Numbered from the stretch's first letter, positions 28,701 to 43,700 are shown. The stretch: 64,000 bases of DNA from Siderastrea siderea (GCA_964030785.1 OZ034971.1:33739804-33803803), one strand, 5' to 3'. A program made the numbers and translations. Notes: a model not told the origin generated them from the sequence alone.

Positions 28701-31700
28701 GCAGATAAAAGAAGGTCTCAGGCATCAGGAAAGTCTTCTGTCACAAGCAAGTAAAGAAGTGGAACAGTTTTGTGAAGATCACAGCTGGGTGGCTGAAATT
28801 CATGAGTTTGTGACTTCATGGGTTGACCATCAAACAGAGGCCTGGAGAGGTCAACCAACAATCAAGATTGAGGTAAAGTCCTGCAGGGGTGGGCTGCGGG
28901 ATAGTCTGTCCCTTAACAATTGAATGTCGTTAAGTCAGTAAATTACGATCGTCCGGGCGAGTGTAGTCCTTTCAAGGACTGTTTGAGGTGACATTGACTG
29001 ACGTTTCAACAACCTGATGGATAATGGTGCAGTTTTCAGGGTCTCCTTTCTTGGACAGGGTTTGCATAGACTTTACACCTTCTGACCCAAGGCAGATCCA
29101 TTGCCATCCTGTGACTGTCTTAACCCTATGAGCCCCAAAATCAATATGCATACATGTATTCTCCTTGCTTGCCTGGAGTCATATACCAGTAATATCATTG
29201 TTTTAATGGTGCACATCAGGAGACTTATTTGTTTAAACTTAAAGGCATTTCACTTTTGGTGATCTTGTTCACCAATCGCATGACCTGCATGTTCATACAT
29301 AATTATCATACAGTCAGGGTTCTCATTAAGTGCCAGCAGCCAGCTAAAAAGCCGGCTACTTCGATTTTTGAGCCGCCTACTTTTCAGGGAAATAGAGGAA
29401 GGTTTGAAAGTGAAAGCCTGAAATCACTGGATGCCGCGGAAAAATTGAAAGTTTTACTCACTCTTAACTTAATTTATTAACAGACAACTTTCTTGCTCAG
29501 TGTTTTCTCACTGCACAAAATTGAACCGTCACATTGTCTCCCTCTAGCTTATTACGCTATCAGGTCTGTACTTTTGTATCTAAGAATACGTGCTTCCGAC
29601 GCGGCCGCCATATTGTTTTTGAGTGCATGCGCCCGCGATCACAAAACAATCCCAACACGCATCTGTGTCACTATCGCTCATTGTTTCGGCTTGTACAGCC
29701 ATTTTAGTTGTGTTATCTAAACTTTTATTATGCATCATATCACTCAATGGAAAAGCTTCATTTGAAAGTGAACATGGTTTTCAATTTGCTGAGTTACATG
29801 TACATGAAACAATTGAAAAATGTGTAAACCTTAAGTTAAAATAATTTTGAAAGGCTTGGCTTCTTTTATCTTGCTTACAAGTAACTTTTTTGTGAAAAAC
29901 CCTCACCAAAATGCATGAAATAGCATCTTTGAGGCTCTAGTTTTTCAAAATTTTCGGGGTAGCATGCCCCCAGACCCCAGTAGAAGCTCGTGCCTTCGAC
30001 ACTCGAATGCCAAGGCGCCTACTTTTAGATCCTAGCCATTTACTTCAAAACTTAATGAGAACCCTGTACAGTGATATTGTAAGGAGAGATCACATTTGAA
30101 CAGGTCACTGGGGGGGCTTTAAGGGTTAAATAGGGTCACAAAACAAAGAATTCTTTCTTTAATAGGGTATAATTTATGAAACAGTGCTTTCAATAAGTGC
30201 CAACGGCTGACGAAAAGCGTCGGCTATTTCGCTTAGAGAAATCGGCTACTTTTCCCCTAAATTGAAGTAATTACAGGAAGATTCTTTCAAAGCTCCTGTT
30301 GATACAGTCGGTTACTCTACTCAAACCAGCTGCCTACTTCAAATTTTATTGAAACCCCTGATGAAAACCAAAGACTTTTAAAAGTTCCGAATATGATTTA
30401 TACAGTACTTAATATACATACACCAGATGCATGTATGACATAATTTTGTAGGCCGATTCTTGCCATCCAACTCCACTCATTAAGTACATGTACCTTTGTT
30501 ATAATGTATCCATGGCACAAGTACACGTGCTGCGTGGTAATCGAGATGTTGTACAGTAAAATAATGATTTGCAGTACTTTCATATGCATAGTGAAAAACT
30601 GGTTTGCTATTGTGGATGCACCCATCCTGTTATTGCTTTTCTTATCGTTTTCTTAGTTAAACAACATAGAAAAGTTGTTTAATAAATCGCTCATTAGATG
30701 TGTTGGACAGGTGTGAAGTGTCCATGATTGTCTATGTTTTACTCGTTGTTTGTGTATTAGGGCTCGTTAAAATACGGTGAGACCCACAGAATTATAGAGC
30801 TATGATGCACACCAAAACATCTAATGTTGTAATTACATTGCTCGTAATTAATACTTTTTCTTGTTTAAAGCAACAACTGAACCAAATCAAGACTTGGAAG
30901 GAAAAAGTGTCAAGCACGACGAAGAGTTTCTGTACAGACAATGGAATTTTCTTTGTAGACTGCCATGAAGTGCAGCTCTTTCTTTTGCCACAGCTTAACA
31001 GCATCTTTAAGCAGATGGTGCAGATGGTTTGTTTAGATGTCATCAAGCTCTCTGATGAGGTGGTCAAGGATGTTGACAAGCTGTCAAAGGTAATTCTTGA
31101 AAACAACAACAACAGCTTTGTTCAGTGGATGAATGTGTCTGGTTTTCACTACTTAGTATATTGATGAAAACTTGCTGTCAAATATACTCCAGCCTCTCTG
31201 TCCTAGTGACGTTAAAGCCGTAGTTACAGCCTGTGTAACCTCTTGATACTAGCCTGCTGCCTGGCAGGGAGGAGCATCTGCATTATTATGGTAGAGTTTC
31301 ATTAATAATTATAGTGAGCTGTCCATAATACGAAGCTGTCCATTTTATAGAAGTGTCTAGATAAGGAGAGGGTCAACTGTACTTCAATTTTGAATCCACT
31401 TTTCAGATACATGTTGGCGGTTTAAAGTTCAAGTATGAGTTTGTCCTAAAGATCAACTCTGTTAAGTTTAACCTGGGTAGCTTTATTTAGGTGCTAGAGT
31501 GACTTCAATGGGTGAGGTTTCCTGACGTTTGCAACTAGTCCCTTCACATAAGAAAGATGGAATATTCAGTTTGTCACAAGTGTTAGTCTTAATGTTTTTG
31601 ACCCATTATCAGAACACAAGAATTAAACACATTTGAGATAGGGTTCTCTGCAGTCTACTTTTAAACATTTTCTTTGAGAAAATGTTTAGCAAACTGATAA

Positions 31701-34700
31701 AGAGACAATTAGTTAAAGCTGAGTGGATTGAGTCCATTTAAACCTGTAATCATATCTTTGATTAAACATAATCAGACAAATGGGTAGCAGCAGTCCAATT
31801 TTTTAAAATTAGTTACAGTACGACTGTGGTTGCATTAAGAGAACTGAAAAACATAAAGTTCTATTACCAACTAATGATATCCATAAAAAATTCAAAGAAA
31901 AAAAAAGATAGTGATACACTGTATAATTGTTTTGGTGAAATAAAAGACGACAGATTCTTTTTCAGATTCGTAGAAAAGAGAACTCATTTAAGTGAAACCG
32001 CCCTATCACAGTGTGACTGTATGATGCATACTGTCCAATTACTTTGGCGTGATGTGGGCACTGTCCAATTAATGCTCAAATTGGGGCTGCTAGTAGTCAA
32101 TCAGATTCAAGAGTTGCTATGGTATTATTAGGTCAGCAATATAAGTCAAAAGTGGTGATAATTGGTACAGGTATGACTACAAATCAAGATTTAGGTTGGT
32201 GAGGGCTTTAGCTTTCCATACGATTAAGTATCAAATCTCAATCACCAGTCTTTAAAAGTGGTACAGTATCACTGCACCCTGTTGTCCTTCAGATGTTGAC
32301 AGACCAGAAGACAGACATCAAGGGGTTTGCTGATTTCATGCAGAAGCTGTCCACAGTCAAAGAACATGTGCCAAATTTGAAGGAGAAGGTGGAATACATA
32401 AAAAACCTTTATGAGGTGAGGGTCAATGGATTTAAACCAGTTCTTTGTTTAAGTGCTGCTGTAGGTGCCATGTGGCTAAACAGAAAATTAAATCACCTAT
32501 AACATATTGTGCTATAAATTTATTACACTAGTAGTTATTTTTCCCTATCCATGGTTGAGTCACTACAGGATTATTTCCACATAAATTTTGCACTAGTCCA
32601 TTGAACAAGGATGCCTAATGTGTTCCTGGTATATATCAAGAGGCTTGACATTTGAATGGCTTTGTTGAATGTGATTATTTGAAATCCTGATTTTACAGTT
32701 GTTTCATGCCAAATCTTACGTGTAAGTACCGGGGTATAGTTCGGCACCATTTGAAGCAACCTATGAACTGGTTTTGTATATCTCATAATATTAATTTTAA
32801 ACCACCAATTTACTTACTGGCTTTACCTCAAGCTTGTTTCTTGTGTTTATTTCACGAGTCTTCAGAACGGGAGTGAGCGGAAGTTGGCGAGGTGGTAAAC
32901 TTTCATTCCCACCGATTTCACCTGTTTCATCCATCTCCCACGCTGACTAACAGCCTTCTTGATCTCCGAAGATGATTTGCACCAGTTTTACTTGAAATTC
33001 TGAACCGTAACCTGTGTAGGCTTTTTTCCTTTTTCAGCCTATTCCATCCTATTACAATAACTTTTTAGTTAACTCATTAACGTCCGTGCCGGCCTGAGCC
33101 GGCCTTGATTTTGCGCGTGTTCGCTTTTGGCCCCAGCCTCCCCTAGAAAGGCATTTTTGGTCCCCTTTTGTCCTAGTTGTCTTTGGGAATGTTCAACCAA
33201 TCAGAATCCACCTACTTGCGCATATATTTGAAGGCTTGAGGGGGTCCTAGAAGGGAAGACTTCTTGTCACTCTCCAAGAAGATCACATTTCACTCAAAAT
33301 GGCTGCCGTGCTCTTCACGCATGAATTTTCAAGATGGCAATATCTCACTCTCGGAAGGAAGGATTGCCTTTTGAAGCTTAAAAATCGAAAGAAGAAGCTC
33401 TAAGGAACACTCGACAAGTTAAGCGATGGAATTTAGAGCTTTTAGAGCGAAAAAAACATCTTTCAAGGACAAACTACCGTTTTGTTAAAGCGAAGGACAA
33501 TCTTCCATCTCCAAAGATTTTTCGAGCCGCGGACTTTCTGGGAAATGTTCTGGCACTTCTACGAGTCTACGGTAGAGTAAACTTCACATTTGATTGTAAA
33601 TTTGTACCGAAATAGCTTTTTAATTGAGAGATTCTTAGTGTTCCTTAAAGTTTTTGTAAAAGTTTTGAAAAACGTGCACAGTTCGCATCAGTAAATGCTC
33701 TTCGAAATAACTTGCACATCGAGCGAAATCGCTTGTGCTTAGCTTCCCTGGAAGAAAGAATTGAACGCGTTTGGTTTTCAGAAACGAATAAAGGCGTGTA
33801 TTAATAAATGTACTACTTAGAAAAGCTTACTGTCTCTTCTTCTGTGAATCTTCATTGATGAAATTTCGAAAAATAGTAATCTGGCCTAAACAAACAGAAA
33901 TTCTCTGTTGTGGTTTGATTTCACGCGCGAGACAACATGTGAAAGCTCTTGCGTAAATTTTCAAAATTTTGACTTTGAGGTTGTATTCTTGGCTAATTCT
34001 TAATTGATAACTGGTGTATTTTATTCGAAAGTTAGAAATTTTAACTATTCTAGATCAAGTGAGTGTTGTTTTTTCTAGGCTATAAAATTGTCGTTTCGTA
34101 CTGCACATGGGGTTGTTTATTACCAACTTCTAATTTAGCAACACACGGCTGTTAATGAGTTAATGAAGTTAATTATCGCTCTTAGAAGTCAAAAGTGTCT
34201 TTGAAGCCATCAGTTCTTCTTGGTGTAGTAGACAATTAACATATCTTTGACATCACCAACTTTATCTCCTTCGATCAAAAGACACTCCCACGCTTGTGTT
34301 ATCTCCCTTTCTTTGGAAATTTTGCCTTTGCCTTTGTATTATAAAAAATTTTCTTTATTATATTGTGCCATTTCCCCCTACAATCTGCGTTAATTTGAGT
34401 GACATTAATTTCAAATCTTAATAAACACAAGTGTCAGTTTTGTACATTAAGGTAAATTGTCTGTGAAAAGTTCAATTATCTTAGGCCCCCTTGGTTAAAA
34501 GTGCCCTATGTGGGCCCCTTAGAGCCCAGTTTGGTCAGAATAAATCCTGCTTATAATGATTGGAAATGTGCTCTCTCCTCTACAGAGGCCTCCCACAGTT
34601 GTGCCATGATGGCACAGTTGGGGAAAAAACGTGTGGGGGCTGGGAAGAGGGAAACAATAAAGTGCACGGGGATCACTTGGAAGGGAAAAGTGAGAAAGGA

Positions 34701-37700
34701 GGCCCCTCTTCCCATCGTTCCCCGCACTCCCGTTTTTTTTTTTTTAATTTCACTGGTGTTTACTAACAGGAGCCTCTGTGGAGGAGATACGGGAAATGTG
34801 CATTGCATTTGCTCTTGCAGGTTATAAGAACTTGCTACAGGCAGCTTACCCCTGAAGAAGAAGTAGCAGAGGAAAAGGTAACAACAGCAGTCTATAAGGT
34901 TATGTCTTCAGACACTAAGGAGTCATTTGCTTATAAGAAAGTACAGTGTATGTGATTTGTTTTTTGTAATGTTGTAAATTAACTGAACTATTTGGAAGAA
35001 ATGCAAAGAAACAAACAAAAGCTATGGTCATAGTTGCATTAGAATAATTCAAACCGCGCAAGGCAGTTTACTCGTGTATAAGTAGAGTTAAATACACGTA
35101 TATCTTGTATTGTCCCTAAGGCTTGCACAAAATGTTCCGAACAAATTTGCTATCGATAAAATACTTGGTTATCCTTCTGCAAAATTTAAGTATTTATTTG
35201 ATAGGGTGTTTCATATTCTTCTCTTCTAAATTGCAAATGCAAATGATTGAAAAGCATTCCATTATAACAGAAACTTCTTTTCTACAGAAAATGGAAGAAC
35301 AGTCGCCAGCAGCTAAATTTGTTAGTTTGTGTCTCTGAGTACAATAGACACATAAATAATTTAATAACAATAATTTATGAAATTCCATGTCACAATGATC
35401 AAATGCAGTTAACAATTAAAAAAAATAATAAATTAGAGTAGAAAATGACAGAAATAAGAATCAATAAAAACAGCATTGTGAATTAATTAGGAAAGGCTTA
35501 CTTAAATAAGAGAGTTAAAAAATCGACAGTTGTTGCATTCTTGATATTAGTTGGTAGAGAGTTCCATAATCTAGGGGCCACCACAGTGAATGAAGGGTCT
35601 CCTAATGTATGATATGACCGACATACAGGAGTGCTCAGCAAAAGTTCATTGGTTGATCATACATGTAAAGTGTATGTGGTGCCATTGGATGGCTTAATTG
35701 CTATTAAATTACTTGTGTCACTAGGTGTTTAATTATGTATAGCCTTATAAGTAAATAAAATCTTAAATTCAATCCTGCTGGGCAGACATGATATCAAGCT
35801 CATATAATTTACTGTTTCCAGTAGCTTGCATGAAGTCATTATCACAAATGTCTGCCTAGCAAAACACTAAAACATTTATTACCGCATTGCCTTTACTAAG
35901 TGGTTGTTGTTCCTTTTCTCATGACCTTTCTTTGTGGAAAGTCGTCTACATGTTGTTCTTGAAGCATAGAACTCTGAAGTGAAATCCCTTGTGATAATGT
36001 CTTTCAGTACGTGTACAACATCTCATACTGTAGCCTCTCAGACAGACATTCTTTGGGTTCGCCTCATGAGTAAAAAACTCGAAGAACATCTGGGTTGGAG
36101 GGAGTGTGTTGAGTTGACTGTGAAAGTTTTCATAGCCATTACATACAGTAATATTGATAAATTCATCAAAGGTGTAAGACCACTTTCTTTTTTGCCAGTT
36201 TACAGGCAGACATGAAATTTTCCTCTGTCCACAAATGTTCAGCTTCCCCTCTCCTTGCCCTTTATCTGAAACCCAGACAATGAAGTCATGCAGAATTTCA
36301 GTAATGCACTTTGTCTGATAAACACAAGGTCAAAAATATCAGAAACTTCTCAGTGGATAACAAAGGATAGCAAATTGATTTAACAGGAATATTTTGCACA
36401 CTGGTACATTTTTTAGGTTTGGGCAACTTGGGAAGGATTCTTATTTGGTTTACAAGAAGCATCTGACTTTGTTGAAATGCACAAACCTCAAGTAACTGAG
36501 AAACTGCTAGAGACCATAAGTGTAAGTATTTTTTAGAGTGAGACTCATTTGTTGAATGGATCAATTACTGAATCTGTCATTACCCACTTAATCAAGACTA
36601 GTGTTACGTAGTAGCAGAATGCTAAATTCATTTTGACACTGAAATAAAGTTATTATTATTATTATTATTATTATTATTGTTAATATTATTATTATTATTA
36701 TAATTATAATTATCACCCATTACTCAAGCAAGTGGTATTGCTGCCTTACAGTGTATGTAGATTTGCAGTGCATTGTTGTATACAGTATGTACTGGTCGTT
36801 TAATAATAACATTAACCACGTTCACGCTTATTATTTATGCGCATCCTTACTGTGCACGTATTTCAGGTGGCAATGTCAGGCCACGTCATGCATCATTGTG
36901 TGCGCTGAGGAAGAAATATAGACAAATACAGCATTGATGGGTATTGTAATATCTTAAAAAAGTATGGTGACCTTAGACTTTTTTTCGATAGATCACTTCC
37001 CTTACTGGATCTCTTCATTTAGTCCAAAAAAAAAAAAATTCTGAACATGAGAGATTTTAATTTTTTGCTACTTCTCCCCACATGCGATCAAGCTTTTCTA
37101 CAAATGGGGGGGTGCATGGGATCAGCACTCAAACCAGGGAGGTTGCTTTATTATTTACCTCAGAATTATTGGGAAAAAATATGAGTCTCTTATGGTGCCT
37201 TCCATTTCCAGGGTCTGGAGCAGATTGCAGAGGAGATTGGCAAAACAGCTACTTCAGGGCAGTTCCTTGATCCAAATGAAAATCCTTCATCCATTTTACA
37301 AGCCGTGCGAGAGGTGGGATCATCTTGCTTCTGCCAATCAGCTTTTGTGAAGCCTTTCTTGTTTTGAAAAAATACGAGAGGGTTCCGTAGGGAATGGTTG
37401 CAATGTTTATTTGTTTCCCATTCCACAGTAGCATGATGTGGAGTTTAAATTTTCAAATCAGGGGTTGACAGCATCAGAATCTGTTAGTCCCTCACTGGTT
37501 GCTAAATGTCATGCAAAACGGGGTTACGTGTAGAGTTCCAGACCATGTCCTATACACTGACATTTTAAAATCTGGGCTGTTGACAAGCAAACCAGTGACT
37601 TTCCTGTGGTATGCAAAAAGGAATCTCATTTCTTTGGGTTACTTACAGAGGTAAAAGTGAAGTGTTAGAACCAATAAATTTAACTTAGGGAACGTTTTAA

Positions 37701-40700
37701 ACTAGCAATCAGCAATGGGCAACCAACTTTCAAATGGGCAACCAACTTTCTTTCTGTTGATAATGAAATGGCCAGTATGTTACAAGCTATCGATTATTAG
37801 ATTAGAAACATAGGTATTGGTATTTTCGAACTTCTTTTGTAACGAGCTTATTCTGTTCTTGTGAAAGTCAAAGAGCCACTCTCACCCTTGATGCTTTGCA
37901 AGCCACCATTTTTGTGATTGTCGTGAAGTCTCATTTGTATCTTGTTCCATCGCCGCCATTAATGATCTGAAAGTATAAGTGAGAATTTTGAGTTGATCTT
38001 TGAATTGTGAAGTGTTTTTGCGGTGGAGAAAAATATTTTTAGATTGGCTGTTTCTTAGAGGTTCAGGAAAGCCGAAGAAAAGATTGAGTCTTCTGGGCTT
38101 TGCCAAAGTTATACGGCTGATGTACGTAGTCTGGGTATTAGATGTAGAAAAGGAAAATGTCCTTGGGTTTTACAATTACTACCGATAGTGCATTTGCTGA
38201 AATTCTAGTGCATTTGTTTCCAGATTGAAACTGAAGGAAAGCTGGGGAAAGTTTCTTGCTATCACAAAATAATGCTTATGGTCATGACCTTGTGCTGTTT
38301 TGCCCTTTATTGTGTGTTCATTATTCGTCACACATATAAGTGTTTTTACTATTTGCTTTTGTCTTTAGTTATTTTTTTAGATAGTGGAAGTGGCTACTTT
38401 AGTTTTGTGTGACCATTGACATGAATCAATCGAACGATCTCGCTGATTAATCGGGCGCTCTAATGGATTCATATGCATTGACTACGAAGTCAGATTTTGA
38501 GTCAGTTTTCTCCAGTGACATCAGCGATGTAGATACCCTTGTTCTTAGTATTTGTTTTGAGTTATTTGTTTTGTAGAGTGAAAGTGTCTACTCTGGTTTT
38601 ACGTCCATCTAGATCAATTGATCGGGTGCTATTATAGATCCGTATGCATTGACTACCAAGTCAGATCTTGAGTAACATCTAGCGATGAAGATATTTCCAT
38701 TTTCGGAGGCTACTACTGTACATATGATCTTGGTCGTAGGCCGTTGCGATGCGCTGTAATATGCGAAAGTCTGGTAAATGCACAAGCCAAACACTAGAAA
38801 CTTTTTCAAAATAAAAACACAAGTGGGCAAAGCACTTTGGGTGACAGTGGCTCTTTGAATTAAAAGAGTGTAAAGTTATAACTGTTTTTTTTGTTAAATT
38901 TCGTTTATGGAAGGCCTTTGTAGCTGTGTATGTAACTAAGGCAGCTGCAAAATGAAAGCCTGAAAAAATTCAGGTTTAAACGAGATTCATGACCTTAGGT
39001 GCTGGTATTCCAGGGTTATGGGACCGAATCCTATGCAAGCCTAACTATTTTCAGGCCTGTTTTTGCCACTGTTTAAGTTGTGGAAACTGCTGTGAAGGTC
39101 CTCTGTCAATTAAATAATATTTCATCCACATTTTACATACACTGTTATTCTTTATTTATTTTACTTATTTCTTTTTTTGAGTTCAAATTCTTTCACACAT
39201 CCTTTTCTTCACTGTTAAAATAAACTTGCTTTAAGCCCAAGTGAAAGCGAAAGTGCTGAGACAACAATGAAACTTTAATTTCTCTTTCTCATGTGTTTTT
39301 AAAAAGCATATTTCAGTTTGTTCTCTGTCACTTAAGCCTGCACTCGTGAAATCCTCTGAAGTACCTGAAATTTGTCTGATTCATTTACAGCTGAGGGAGA
39401 AATTTGTGGAGATTCGTAACAGGCTGTTGTACCTGAGTAATTGTCAGGCAATCATAATGGGGGAACCGTATGATCTACAGCATGTCACCGACATACTTCA
39501 CGTAATTGACAAGAGGCAGGAACTCTGGAGGTACTGTGATGTTTCATCACATACCATAAGAGAGTGGCTGCAGACAGTCTTCAAAAAGGTAACACTTGCT
39601 GTTGGTGTTCATCTTGCAAACACTGTTTTCAGTATCTATGCACTTGTTTCAGTACTGGCTGGGAATCACCTTGGCTTTTTAAGGTGATCATTAGCCTGAA
39701 TGAACCTGGCCCCACGCGGAAAGACTGTGGTGATAAACTACACAGTTTTGGATACTTTCTCTTGGTTGTTGCTTTTGGAGGGTCGTTATTCTGCCAAATT
39801 GTTGAAATTTCACTTCCCTTTTTTTTTTCTATGTTGCCACATGCCACCAAATGTAGCAGAAGTTCATTAAAATATTTTGAAGGGCAAACAGAACAAGTAA
39901 TTGGCGTGTAAAGTGCAGGATTACAAGTATAGACTGAAGTGGCTTGCATTTTGCTATTTAATTTGGGACGGGATGCCCAGAAATCAACATCGCCATTCTG
40001 GTTGTATGTTTAAGATTTAAGGTAATATTTTGTCTCTCAAGTTTATGTATCTTCACGTTTGTCATTTTTGTCGACATAAGGAAGCAAGATAACAAAACAT
40101 GCGCAAAGCCTGTTCCTAGCCATTCTTAAGAAAACATGACATGTCAGTTGGGATACTGTTTCTTGAAGTTGTTTTCAAACCCTGAGTTGCCATCTATAAA
40201 TTGCAACTTATTAAAGATGGTTGCTGGCTGCTAATGGCAGTGTCTATTTGTTGGATGTGCACCCCACCAAAGGTTGTGAAAAATGAATGCAATGTTCATG
40301 TGTGACCATTCCTGCAACCTGGTGTTCCCTTGTAGGAGTTATTTATTCTTTTAAAAGCAATAACTTTTATGGGGTCAGATGTAATGATATAAGTCAAGGT
40401 TCCCTGTAACCTTTTTATCAACCATTACATTTCTGTATAAAGGTACGGCAATTGATTCAGCTTCTGATGCACAATTGGAATTTCAATAATTAAACTTTGA
40501 CTTGAGCCAAGACATGCAAAAGACATCAAGGCAGGAAAAATTAACGTAGAACAACATGGTGTCTTCATGAAACCATTTTCGAGACACCAAAACGTCGTTT
40601 GATATTGTTAATATTTGCTGCCTTGATGTCTGCATCACCAGACTTTATTGATCAAGATCGTAAACCATTAGTACTAAGGCGGCCCTTTTCTTATAGACAT

Positions 40701-43700
40701 TCTACCTTTTTTCTGTGAACACTTATTTCACAACAGGCTTATCGTATAAAATTAATGGCAGTCTCTTTGTCGGAGATTTCCTTCAAGGGAGGTTCTGCAT
40801 TGCTGTTAAATCGTGCTCGGGATGTAAACAGATAAAATTAAGACGTATTTAACTCTACTTTTTGATTTTTGATTAGGTGAAGTATCTCTTAATTTTTATG
40901 CTTTATTGGTCCTTCTCTTCCTAAAGATGAATGTGAAGAAGGCAATGGATAAACTCACTGAGTGGCACAGTGCTGGTGAGAAACTCAAACAGCACGTCCC
41001 CAGCAATGATGAAGTACTGCATTCCTGGCTCACTCAGCTGGAGGAGTTCTCTCAAGACTTGCCTTTCTTACTTCAGCTATCCAGTGATGCGCTGAAGGTA
41101 ATTTTTGCGGTTTTCTTTAGTATTTTTGAGGCATTTCTTTCTACCGTCTTTGAATACACTGGTTTTTACCATCGTGAGGGGTCACAAGAGAATGGGGCTT
41201 ACGGCCACCTGGTTAAATAATCAGTGACAGGAAATTCCTAGCAATGAGCAAGAATTTCTTTCTCTGGCTTACCCTGCAAATATGGGGGCTTATGACAAAT
41301 TTGTGGTTCCACCTGCAAATTAGATTAAGGTCTTCAAGGCAGTTGGAGACCATTGCAAAAAAAGAATAACGAAATATACTTTTGACATCTGTATCAAGAA
41401 AATTTGGGCAAAATAATTTTGCAATTGCTGAAAAATTAATAATGAACAGAAAGGTGGCCCACATATTTACAGCACATACAGGGTAGCATTATAAGTGTTA
41501 TTAATAACATTATTTAGCATTTTTGAATGAAGGCATTTCTTTCTACCGCCTTGGAATACACTGCTTCTTACTACCACGAGGTGTCACAAAGAACTGAGGC
41601 TTCCGATCACCTGGTTAAATAATCGTTGGTAGTAAATTTTTGGCAATGAGCAACAATTTCTTTCTCTGGCTTACCCTGCAAATACTGGTTTTGCAATGTG
41701 AACTGCAATTATAGTTGATCTCACTTTCCTGAAATAGTGTCATGGGACAGCAACCACGCTGACATGAATTATATTCTTATCAGCATGTAACAGGGGGATT
41801 TTGAACTTTTGGAGAGGCAGGAGTAGGATTTTTTGAGTGGAAGATTCTGAAAGCCTCATAGATGGAATTCAGACACAGTGGTACTCCACCATTGTCACAA
41901 ACGTTCTGTTTCATTTGTAATCGTTTCGTTGATGCAACCCTTTTTTTTAGCCTCGTCATTGGAGAGCATTGTTTATAGGCATGGGCCAAGACTATGACCC
42001 CTCCTGGGAGTTTACAGTGGCAGACCTTCTGTCTTTCCATCTTGGCCGTTACAAGGATTTAATTGCGGCAATCTGTGCTGGAGCAGCTGCTGAATATGCA
42101 TTGGAACTTCGGCTGAACCAGTTGGCACGGGCATGGCAGGAGAAGGACTTCAAACTTGCAAAACACATTCCACTCATGAGACCAAGAATGAGAGGCGATC
42201 AGAGTAAAAGTGCAAAGGGGAAGAAAAAAACAAAGCAGGCTGGCCATGGTGCAGAGGTACGTACAGTGATGTACAGTGAACCAGTATAACAAACAATCTT
42301 TTTCAGTCCAGTAACAGTACAATGTATGACAAAGAACCTCGATATAATGAACTCTTGATAGAACAAACCAATTTCCCCAGTCCCTTGGCACTTCGTTAAA
42401 TAGAGGTTCCAATGTAAAAATATATGCCAATTTTTGGCAAATCACTGTACCATTACCCATTTGTATATCTTGGATGATTTACCGAGCTGTAATTTGGAGC
42501 AGTAACTAACAGCTGGTCATCAGACAGTGGCCTAAAATTCTCTCTTTGACGGAATTGTTGCTGTGGTCAGACACACTGTGTTTCGTACCACTGACTGTCA
42601 GAAAATGAACACAGGTTAAGATGGAGCTCATGTGATATTCCCCCACATTTTTGCTTTGTCCAACCAAAAGGGCGACTTAGTCAGACATGTGTCACCCTTT
42701 CAAGAAAAGTCAGTCCTGATAATGCAAAATTATTATTTAAAGCTGCTGAATTAACAACACCATTTCATGTTTTTTTTTTTAAATCTAAAGGCAAATGCTA
42801 AAGTGAAACCAAAGACACCAGCCTCTGTACCAGACATGTATATTCTCATTGGCATTGGTGAATTGAAGTGCATCATTGAGGTACGGTAGAGGCAAATCGT
42901 TCTTGAAGGATTGTTAAGTGAAAAATTGTTATACGTGATTTCATTCCTTTGGGCAATGTTAATTCCTAGATGAAATCTTTAATCTCTCTTAGTGGGATTT
43001 AGTAAAGTAGCATTTTGGGCCAAATGTTTGGGCGATAGAGGTCTGATATATGCATTTTCATATGTGGACCCAAGGTTTGCTGTTTTGCTATGTTACCAGT
43101 CTTTTGGGAGTGTGACTTGTTCCTTGTTAAAACTGTTGAGCACACCAGGAAGCGAACAACTTCGATGCATTGTTATGTGGTTGATTTCACATTTTACCAC
43201 CCCAAATGCTTAGTCCTAGGCTACTTAGCTGCTCCTTCCCACTAAATGATGCTGCCCTTTAGAAAATAATAATAATAATAAATCATCGTCAACAGCAATA
43301 ACAAAAAATAGGGAAACAAGCAAACGAACAAACAAACAAAGTTGGCCAAGTTGTGGTATTGTGCCATGTGTCAGGGTAACAACTGTTCGATGGCTTACTT
43401 CTTTTGATGCTGCTCTTCCTATCATTGCGAAGCCAGGTCAATTTATTGCCCTGGGTACTAACTTACTTTTATAACACTTATTGGAGAAGGAGCGCTTATT
43501 AGGCAGGGCAGGGAGTAGGCGTTCATTTTCTTTTTGACATAATGCGCCTATCAATTTGAAACTCAAACATTCCCTCATCACCCCCCCTTCCCCCCCAGGC
43601 ATACCCTGGGCTTTTTTACTATTTTCCTTTCCCAGGTAGCAGGGAGTCTGACTCGAAGTTCCTGGAGGTGGGGAATTTGACCTTTACCTGGGTAGGGTAG

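Noticed and set aside
36009..36041. Upstream acceptor for exon 8
   Set aside because: In the phase left by exon 7 it would create an in-frame stop; the acceptor ending at 36041 keeps the chain open.
42059..42460. 133-codon frame on the minus strand
   Set aside because: A shadow of linker exon 13 of the dynein-like gene.
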